DNA from: an uncultured bacterium
GTDB taxonomy: Bacteria > Calescibacteriota > Calescibacteriia > Calescibacteriales > Calescibacteriaceae
DNA: 64,000 bases
Direction of reading: 5' to 3'
Assembly (NCBI GenBank): GCA_938036315.1
Contig: CALHPK010000006.1
Span: 124,001 to 188,000, forward strand
Shown piece after piece: positions 8,172 to 14,118 of the stretch. Under the pieces are notes generated by a model. It was not told where the DNA came from. It saw only the letters and a list, made by a program, of their open reading frames with translations, and made no database searches. A program made the position numbers and the translations under genes. Numbering within the stretch: position 1 is the stretch's first letter; every line of letters begins with the position of its first letter.

Positions 8172-8972
8172 TCAATTTTTCTTCTTTTTGCTTTTTTCCA
8201 GGAAATCTTTCATTTTCGATTTTGCTTGTTCCGATGATATCAAGGCCGAGCAGAATAGGGCTTCTGTTTTCAGATTATCTTCAAAATCTCCTCCAAGGGA
8301 TAGATTGCACAGTTCATTTATGTATCTTAGGGCTGTGGGATACTTTGACTCAAATTTTTTTAAGAATTTTATTGATGTGCTGATGAGTTCTTCTTGAGTT
8401 TCACAAATTTCATCGACGATACCGAGTCCGTATGCCTCTTCGGCTGAGATATGTTTCCCTTCCATTATAATTCTTTTTGCTTTTTGTGGACCTACCAATC
8501 TTGAGAGTCTTTGGGTACCGCCGTATCCTGGGATTATTCCGAGGTTTATTTCTGGGAGTCCGAGTTTTGCGCTTTTTGTGGCGATTCTGAAGGTGCAAGA
8601 TAAGGCTAGTTCAAAACCACCGCCTAATGCATAGCCGTTTATCGCTGCGATAGTTATGAATTTTGAATTTTCTATCTTTGATAAGATTCTCTGACCTCTT
8701 CGCAGATACTCGTATGCCTGATGGAAGTTTTCAAGATTATAAAGCTCTTGAATGTTAGCTCCTGCAGAAAATGCTTTACCTTCTCCAGTTATGATCACTC
8801 CAGAGTATCTCAAATACCATATCTTTTCTATTACATCTTCTAACTCTGCCAAGAGTTTTGATTCAAGAGCATTTAAAGTTTCTGGAGAATTAAGCGTTAT
8901 TATGAAAATTCCTTCTTTTTCGTCAATTTTTAATTTTTCGTACTGATATTGAGCTGGGCTATTTTGGTTCAT
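8172..8972 (-). CDS. Enoyl-CoA hydratase / crotonase family protein
   Basis: This 266-residue crotonase-fold enzyme shows the oxyanion-hole segments GKAFSAGANIQEL (about 67-79) and NGYALGGGFELALSC (about 112-126). It also has the catalytic region LPEINLGIIPGYGGTQRLSR (about 138-157). The Glu in GGGFELAL and the Glu of LPEINLG are the residues that activate water in hydratases. It probably hydrates crotonyl-CoA or a related 2-enoyl-CoA. It is second in the operon behind the crotonyl-CoA carboxylase/reductase, 20 bases from it, which supports a C4 substrate. The precise reaction is inferred from context. Confidence 0.92.
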   Translation of the reverse strand: MNQNSPAQYQYEKLKIDEKEGIFIITLNSPETLNALESKLLAELEDVIEKIWYLRYSGVIITGEGKAFSAGANIQELYNLENFHQAYEYLRRGQRILSKIENSKFITIAAINGYALGGGFELALSCTFRIATKSAKLGLPEINLGIIPGYGGTQRLSRLVGPQKAKRIIMEGKHISAEEAYGLGIVDEICETQEELISTSIKFLKKFESKYPTALRYINELCNLSLGGDFEDNLKTEALFCSALISSEQAKSKMKDFLEKSKKKKN

Positions 8973-8992
8973 TTATTTGTAATTTTATTTAT

Positions 8993-10183
8993 TCATTCAT
9001 TTGCATCTTGAATTTGTACTTTAATAACCATTTTTCCAAAATGCTTATTTTCATACATAAGTTGGTGTGCAAGGGGGGTTTCTTCGAATTCAAAAACTTG
9101 TGATACGATTGGTTTTATCTTCTTTTGGATTATGAGCTCGTTGGCTTCCCATGCGTCGTAAGCGTTAGCGAAATGGGAGCCTATTATTTCCTTCTGCCTC
9201 ATCCAAAGATATCTCACATCAAAAAGCAGATTATAACCTGTTGTAGCTCCGCATATTACTATTCTTCCAAACCTATCACAGACATAAACACTTGTTGGAA
9301 ATGTTTCATATCCGACATGCTCAAAGACAATATCTGGGTCGCGCCCTCCTGTGAGCTCTCTTATTTTATTACCGAATCTTTTTATTTCCTCAAATGTCTT
9401 ACTATCGATGACTCCGTTTTTAGGAGCTATATCGAATTCCGACCTATTGATGAATAGTTCTGCGCCGAGTTCCCTTAGAATTTCTGCCTTGGAAGGTGAT
9501 GAGACAACACACACAGGTATAGCTCCAACAAGTTTGCAAATCTGGACAGCAAAGATCCCGAGTCCCCCTGCTGCTCCCCAAATCAGAACGACTTCACCCG
9601 GTTTGATTCTTGCTCTTCTGACAAGCATTCTGTAGGCTGTAAAGTATGTGAGCCCGTAGCTTGCGGCTTCGACCCAACTCAGATGTTTGGGTTTAGGAAG
9701 AACCTGCTGGGCTTGAACAAGACAAAATTGAGCAAATGATCCCCAGTTTGTTTCATAAGCCCATATCCTCTGGTTCTTGCAGGCCATCGGATCGAATCCG
9801 TTGCACTCTGGACACTGCCCGCATGACTGGTTGCAGTGGAGAACCACTTCATCTCCAACTTTGCAGTTTTTAACCCCAGGTCCCACTTCCCACACAATAC
9901 CCGATGCATCCGATCCCCCTATATGAAAATCATATCCTGTGTATTTCATTATATTAACCGGTTTACCTAAGGATGCCCAGACTCCATTGAAGTTTACTCC
10001 TGCCGCTTTAACAAGAACAAGAACCTGTCCTGGTCCTGGTTTTGGTACATCTATTTCTTCAATTTTCATTGCTTTTATCGGCTCACCTAATCTATCCGGT
10101 CGTATCACAACCGCTTTCATTTTTTTTACAGGGGTTCCAGGTTCAACATCTACTTTACCTAAAGGTAATATTTCTACTGCCAT
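8993..10183 (-). CDS. ccr: Crotonyl-CoA carboxylase/reductase (Ccr)
   Basis: This 396-residue medium-chain reductase matches Ccr throughout: VNFNGVWASLGKPVN, HIGGSDASGIVW, IWAYETNWGSFAQF, LIWGAAGGLGIFAVQ (NADPH site), FEHVGYETFPTSVYVC and IIGSHFANAYDAWEAN. Known enzymes convert crotonyl-CoA + CO2 + NADPH to ethylmalonyl-CoA. The CO2-pocket residues of the Kitasatospora enzyme (Asn81, Phe170, Glu171 and His365, numbering from memory) correspond to Asn, Tyr, Glu and His here, so carboxylation looks possible. A CxxCxxC cluster (CNQSCGQCPEC) recalls the zinc site of alcohol dehydrogenases. I chose the ATG at 10183 because GGAGGT lies six bases before it; the next upstream TTG at 10198 would overlap that site. 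It is the first gene of the four-gene operon. Confidence 0.9.
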   Translation of the reverse strand: MAVEILPLGKVDVEPGTPVKKMKAVVIRPDRLGEPIKAMKIEEIDVPKPGPGQVLVLVKAAGVNFNGVWASLGKPVNIMKYTGYDFHIGGSDASGIVWEVGPGVKNCKVGDEVVLHCNQSCGQCPECNGFDPMACKNQRIWAYETNWGSFAQFCLVQAQQVLPKPKHLSWVEAASYGLTYFTAYRMLVRRARIKPGEVVLIWGAAGGLGIFAVQICKLVGAIPVCVVSSPSKAEILRELGAELFINRSEFDIAPKNGVIDSKTFEEIKRFGNKIRELTGGRDPDIVFEHVGYETFPTSVYVCDRFGRIVICGATTGYNLLFDVRYLWMRQKEIIGSHFANAYDAWEANELIIQKKIKPIVSQVFEFEETPLAHQLMYENKHFGKMVIKVQIQDANE

Positions 10184-10357
10184 ACTCTTTACCTCCAATA
10201 CGAATTTTACTGGATTACTTTAATTCCTATTTAATTAATTTTTCTATTATGACCGATCTATTTTTGCAATTATTTTTAGGATGAACTTTGGTGCTTTTGT
10301 ATTATTTGTGAGTTCTGAACCCGGGGCGATTGTAGGATAACCTATTGCGGGATTGCT

Positions 10358-10398
10358 CGGCAATTAAGAAACTCAAATCGGCAAATAAGAAACTCAAA
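10358..10398. repeat. 21-bp tandem duplication before aspartokinase gene
   Basis: CGGCAATTAAGAAACTCAAA at 10358-10377 is repeated with one mismatch at 10379-10398. The rest of the 10184-10439 spacer between divergent ccr and the aspartokinase gene holds nothing else I recognise. Confidence 0.7.
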
Positions 10399-10439
10399 AA
10401 AGAGTAAATCGTATTTGTATCTATTATTTATTTTTGAAA

Positions 10440-11228
10440 ATGAGAAAAGGCGGGAAGATAATAGTACAGAAGTTTGGAGGCACATCGGTTGCTAACTTTG
10501 ACAGAATGAGAAGGGCTGTAAGTCATGTTATAAGGGAGTATAGTAAAGGTAACAAAGTTGTGGTTGTTGTGTCCGCAATGGCAGGTGAGACAGATCGTCT
10601 TTTGAATCTTGGAAAATCAGCTACAGAAAAAATATACCCCGATGAGCTTGATGTAGTAGCGTCAACCGGAGAGCAGATCTCATCTGCCATATTCTCTATG
10701 ATACTTAGAGAAAATGGTATAAATGCAAAGTCTTTTCTCGCTCATCAAATAAGGATATTGACAGATGATAATTTTACCGATGCAAGAATAGTAAAGATAG
10801 AAACTGATAAGCTTATGGATTTTATAAATTCGGGAGGAGTCCCAGTAGTTGCCGGGTTTCAGGGTGTCACCACTGATGGAAGGATAACTACCATAGGAAG
10901 AGGAGGATCTGATACAACAGCTGTTGCAGTTGCTTCCGCTATAAAAGCCTATATATGTGAAATATATACCGATGTTTCAGGAGTCTTTACTACAGATCCT
11001 AACCTTGTTCAGAATGCGAAAAAAATAAACTTTGTATCCTATGAAGAAATGATGGAATTAGCATCACTGGGAGCAAAAGTCTTGCAGATAAGGAGCGTGG
11101 AGATAGGGGCAAGATTTGGCATACCAATTCATGTCAGAAATACATTCTCAGATGAACTTGGAACTTTGGTGTGTTATCCGGAGAGGATTCAAGAGTTGAA
11201 AGAGTTCTACAAAATCAGTTCATTATAA
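10440..11228 (+). CDS. Aspartate kinase catalytic domain, no ACT domains
   Basis: This amino-acid kinase fold protein is about 262 residues long. KFGGTSV binds phosphate near the N-terminus, VVVVSAMAGETDRLL follows, and ELDVVASTGEQISSAIF and TTIGRGGSDTTAVAVASAI are the substrate and ATP regions of aspartokinase (aspartate + ATP to aspartyl phosphate). Normal bacterial aspartokinases are 400-450 residues with two C-terminal ACT domains for Lys/Thr feedback. Here the protein stops at the end of the kinase domain (CYPERIQELKEFYKI), and no ACT-coding frame follows. An in-frame TTG at 10434 is an alternative start; there is no Shine-Dalgarno. It appears to be transcribed alone. It may be feedback-insensitive or pair with a separate ACT subunit. 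Confidence 0.88.
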   Translation: MRKGGKIIVQKFGGTSVANFDRMRRAVSHVIREYSKGNKVVVVVSAMAGETDRLLNLGKSATEKIYPDELDVVASTGEQISSAIFSMILRENGINAKSFLAHQIRILTDDNFTDARIVKIETDKLMDFINSGGVPVVAGFQGVTTDGRITTIGRGGSDTTAVAVASAIKAYICEIYTDVSGVFTTDPNLVQNAKKINFVSYEEMMELASLGAKVLQIRSVEIGARFGIPIHVRNTFSDELGTLVCYPERIQELKEFYKISSL

Positions 11229-11311
11229 ATAAGTGAAGTGAATCGTGAAATGGCTGAAGCGTATCGGGTTAGGAGTTATTACTCTGACAGTAGAAGTTAT
11301 TCTATGATGTC

Positions 11312-11340
11312 CTATATTATCGGATGTTCTATATTATCGG
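11312..11340. repeat. 17-bp period direct repeat
   Basis: CTATATTATCGG occurs at 11312-11323 and again at 11329-11340, in the convergent spacer between the aspartokinase and ZIP transporter genes. Confidence 0.55.
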
Positions 11341-11359
11341 TAGATACTTAGTGTAAGCT
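11341..11359. repeat. Left copy of 19-bp direct repeat flanking ZIP gene
   Basis: TAGATACTTAGTGTAAGCT at 11341-11359 matches TAGATACGTAGTGTAAACT at 12119-12137 at 17 of 19 positions and in the same orientation. The two copies lie just outside each end of the ZIP transporter gene. Confidence 0.6.
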
Positions 11360-11381
11360 GATTGGATTCAGTGTATATGTT

Positions 11382-12116
11382 TTAGTGTCCCAAAAACTCT
11401 ACTATTGTGAATATAAGTATGGCGCCAGCCCCGAATAATGCAAAATCTTTTATTGAACTGAGAAGTGGTATAAAATCGTGTATGGCTACATAGGTGAGAA
11501 TTCCAGCAGAAACTGGCGCAAAGATATGTCCAACATCAGAAGAAAAAAGTACAAGTGTAGCCCCTAGTATATTGAAAGCAGATGTCAAAAATATGAAAGC
11601 TATAGATCTTTTCTTGTTATGATCTGAGTATATGAAACTGAGAATCAATCCATCTGTTACTTTGTGAGCTAGGATAGGTAGCAGAGATACAAAAAAATTC
11701 TTTGAAAACAATAGAAAACCACCCATGAAAAATCCATCTGAAATGTAGTGTAATCCTAGTCCAGTTACAACTGTAACCCTAAAAGGATCTTCACAAGACC
11801 AGCAAGAAAGTTCATTTTCTCTGTATGTAAGGTGGTGACTTTTAAGGAAGCTCAATTTATCAAGTATGATAGATATAACTACTCCAAGGAACATAAGAGT
11901 ATGGGAGAAGTTATCAGAATTATGAAGCGATTCAGGAATAATCCGTAAAAAAACTGCTGATAGAATTACTCCAGAAGCAAAGCTGAAGATTTCTTTCTTC
12001 CTTAAGATAGCAAGATTTAAAAAGAGTAAAGCTGATAGTACTGGTATAGAAAACAGTACTGCTGAGATTATAATCCATTTTAAAATTATCTCAAGCTGAC
12101 CAATCATAAGATACAT
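11382..12116 (-). CDS. ZIP family metal transporter
   Basis: This 244-residue membrane protein has about eight hydrophobic helices. It carries the two ZIP metal-site motifs: LGLHYISDGFFMGG in helix 4 and LAHKVTDGLILS in helix 5. SAVFLRIIPESLH near the N-terminus matches the ZIP helix 2 signature. ZIP proteins move Zn2+, Fe2+ or Mn2+ into the cytoplasm. The usual His-rich loop after helix 3 is short (KSHHLTYRENE) and followed by CWSCED. The usual Glu of HxxPEG is Asp in both helices (ISDG, VTDG), a conservative change. The gene is flanked by 19-bp direct repeats and lies next to the 302-bp inverted-end element. The start may also be the ATG at 12104. Confidence 0.88.
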   Translation of the reverse strand: MYLMIGQLEIILKWIIISAVLFSIPVLSALLFLNLAILRKKEIFSFASGVILSAVFLRIIPESLHNSDNFSHTLMFLGVVISIILDKLSFLKSHHLTYRENELSCWSCEDPFRVTVVTGLGLHYISDGFFMGGFLLFSKNFFVSLLPILAHKVTDGLILSFIYSDHNKKRSIAFIFLTSAFNILGATLVLFSSDVGHIFAPVSAGILTYVAIHDFIPLLSSIKDFALFGAGAILIFTIVEFLGH

Positions 12117-12118
12117 AG

Positions 12119-12137
12119 TAGATACGTAGTGTAAACT
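12119..12137. repeat. Right copy of 19-bp direct repeat flanking ZIP gene
   Basis: This is the partner of 11341-11359 (17 of 19 identical). It overlaps a smaller 11-bp tandem duplication at 12109-12130 (AGATACATAGT / AGATACGTAGT), whose first unit covers the ZIP start codon. Confidence 0.6.
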
Positions 12138-12236
12138 TAGTAGATCTACAATAATAATTCTAATCTATAATTAAGATTTCAATGATTCTTTCTTTTTCAT
12201 TATTATGGCGTTTATTTTATTTTAATCTTATAAGTT

Positions 12237-12538
12237 GGGTGAGAAATTGACCATTATAGATTAAGATCTTTTGTAGGGAAGGTGCGTAGTCTATAGGTAT
12301 TCCGTAGGCTATATCTTTGAAACACCTGAATTGTAGCCATTGCGGGCTAAAGTGTAACCTATCTTAGCCTTGAATCGTTCAACATGCTCTCTTCTAAAAA
12401 ATTGTAAGTTCGGCGGAGGGGAATTCGCTGGTTTTACCTCTTTGAAGGGTGCATTTGAGGGGTACATCCTTTAGATTACCAACTTTGTTTGGCTTGCTGA
12501 TAGGGAGAGTTTTGAAGAGAAGAATTAATTTCTCACCC
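12237..12538. other. 302-bp non-coding element with 12-bp perfect inverted ends (structured RNA or MITE)
   Basis: The element begins GGGTGAGAAATT (12237-12248) and ends with the exact reverse complement AATTTCTCACCC (12527-12538). Inside are further hairpins: about 12289-12310 (AGTCTAT paired with a GTAGGCT-type arm), GGCTAA/TTAGCC (12345-12350 / 12364-12369) and GAAGGGTG/CATCCTTT (about 12444-12471). It lies in a 606-base spacer with no gene. The layout fits either an RNA closed by a terminal P1 helix or a miniature inverted-repeat element. No target duplication is visible (TAAGTT left, GGTGTA right). A short minus-strand frame leaving through the left end could be a relic. RNase P, tmRNA, SRP and cobalamin motifs were looked for and not found. 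The remaining flanks (12138-12236, 12539-12680) are AT-rich with nothing recognised. Confidence 0.55.
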
Positions 12539-12722
12539 GGTGTATTTAAAAAAATTTATATTATTTATTTTACTATACGTAATATCTTTTTCTTTTATAA
12601 TTTTGTATGATTTCATCGGGGGTAAGGTAGGCTGGGTTCTACTCCCGGCTGTGGAAAAATGAAAAATAGATAGGTCATTAATTTTTAATTTCCCAGAGGA
12701 AGTTGAGAATATTATAAAGAGC

Positions 12723-13889
12723 TTGATTTATACTTGGAGAAGAGATTATTTGTATAAACTTGCAAAGTCAAGCTTTGAGCTTGCAGAACAATTTCAAAAA
12801 GGGATTTCTTTTCCTATAGATTACCAAACTATTATACCATATTTTTTTTACTTTTTCCCAAAAACTTTTTCAGCCAATGTCTTTGTCATAAAAAGTGCGC
12901 GTGATATTATAGAGGAAATCATTGCTAGTAAAGATCATATAAATATATTTGAAATTTCGGCAGGTACCTGTTCTGGGATTTCGGCTTTTCTCTATCTACT
13001 TAAAAAGCAATACATTAAGCTCGGTAGAAATATCAGGCATAATAAAAAGTTAAATATCTTCGTTCAGGATATTTCAGAGTTAGCATTAGATCTCGGTATC
13101 AAGCAGATTGAGAAATTTCTACCGATTCAGGGTTTTGATGTGTCTCTGAGAAAGATTGTGGCAGATTCAACTAAATTGAATATCCATAAGGAAGTCGGAG
13201 AGAAAGCGGACATTGTGATAATTTCTTTTTCCCTCTATGATATTTTTGGTACGTCTGTTGAGGATATGATATCTTGGTGTAAGAAGATGATGAAATATAT
13301 AAGTGATAATGGTCTGTTTTTTATTGTTGAACCAGCAGTGAAGAATAGAAATTCTTTGTTTTTGATGAAGATAAGGGATGCTATGAGGGAGAATGTTATT
13401 TCGCCTTGTCCACACTACAAAGATTGTCCACTACTTCGAAGAGGGGATGACTGGTGTCATTTTGGTGTAAGATGGAAAGCTCCGGAGTATCTTGAAAGAG
13501 CTATGTATATGATCGGAGGGAGACCTCCAGATATAAACTTTTCTTATCTTACTTTATCGAAAAAATACAGGTTGGAAAATTTGCTAAAAATATCAAATGG
13601 AAGCAAACAAGATTTTCAGCATAAACCAGAACAAAATATGAAAATTATAAGGATTGTAAGTCATAGGTTAGAAGAGAAGGGGAGAATTCTTTTCTGGTCT
13701 TGTGAGGAATCTGGCAAATTTCTATATCAATTTCTCAAAAGGAATTCGTCCAAGACAGTTGAGGATGTATTCAGAATTGTCTCTGGAGACCTTATTGAAA
13801 TATCTGGTGTTGTAAAAAGAGAAAATTTCTATGAAATACTACCGAACTCAAATCTAAAAATAATCTTAAGGCTCTTTGATCTTGATTAA
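12723..13889 (+). CDS. Rsm22-type (METTL17-like) methyltransferase, putative Fe-S protein
   Basis: This protein of about 388 residues has an N-terminal helical part, a SAM-binding region (NIFEISAGTCSGISAFLYL, about residues 78-96) and the Rsm22 hallmark CPHYKDCPLLRRGDDWCHF (about 229-247). In the mitochondrial homologue METTL17 these Cys residues bind a [4Fe-4S] cluster and the protein acts in small-subunit ribosome assembly. Bacterial members are thought to bind or methylate rRNA. The TTG at 12723 is the first common start codon, but the frame stays open upstream to 12663 and encodes FPEEVENIIKSL, which looks like genuine family sequence, so translation may begin at a rare codon such as ATT at 12681. 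It appears to be transcribed alone. Confidence 0.85.
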   Translation: MIYTWRRDYLYKLAKSSFELAEQFQKGISFPIDYQTIIPYFFYFFPKTFSANVFVIKSARDIIEEIIASKDHINIFEISAGTCSGISAFLYLLKKQYIKLGRNIRHNKKLNIFVQDISELALDLGIKQIEKFLPIQGFDVSLRKIVADSTKLNIHKEVGEKADIVIISFSLYDIFGTSVEDMISWCKKMMKYISDNGLFFIVEPAVKNRNSLFLMKIRDAMRENVISPCPHYKDCPLLRRGDDWCHFGVRWKAPEYLERAMYMIGGRPPDINFSYLTLSKKYRLENLLKISNGSKQDFQHKPEQNMKIIRIVSHRLEEKGRILFWSCEESGKFLYQFLKRNSSKTVEDVFRIVSGDLIEISGVVKRENFYEILPNSNLKIILRLFDLD

Positions 13890-14015
13890 AAATTCCGCGT
13901 TGGAACTTTTTACGCACTTGAGAAAAAAGAAGTACAAATAGAGTGTTCTTGAAAAGAATGCAGGAGGTAGTATATCTGATATTCTCTCTTGCTAAACCCT
14001 GACATACTGAATCTG

Positions 14016-14030
14016 CTTGCTCAAAGCAAG
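14016..14030. other. Small hairpin in leader of MopE lipoprotein gene
   Basis: CTTGCT and AGCAAG form a 6-bp stem with a 3-base loop. It lies about 90 bases upstream of the ATG at 14119 in a 229-base spacer that otherwise shows nothing recognisable. Confidence 0.35.
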
Positions 14031-14118
14031 AACAAATTGTATAAGCAAAAACAAAAAATGGGAAATTCGGTTAAATATCAAAAAGTGGCTCTAAACTCAA
14101 TATAGGAGATAAAAAAAT

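Noticed and set aside
8410-8598. Arg-rich small open frame inside the crotonase gene
   Set aside because: It is an alternate frame of a conserved coding region without a ribosome site.
12237-12538. RNase P RNA, tmRNA, SRP RNA or cobalamin riboswitch
   Set aside because: None of the universally conserved motifs (GAGGAAAGUCC, tRNA-like tmRNA ends, GGAAGGAAGC tetraloop region, cobalamin core) is present on either strand.
12663-12722. Frameshift at the start of the Rsm22 gene
   Set aside because: The upstream codons are in the same frame as the gene, so a rare start codon explains the data without a frameshift.
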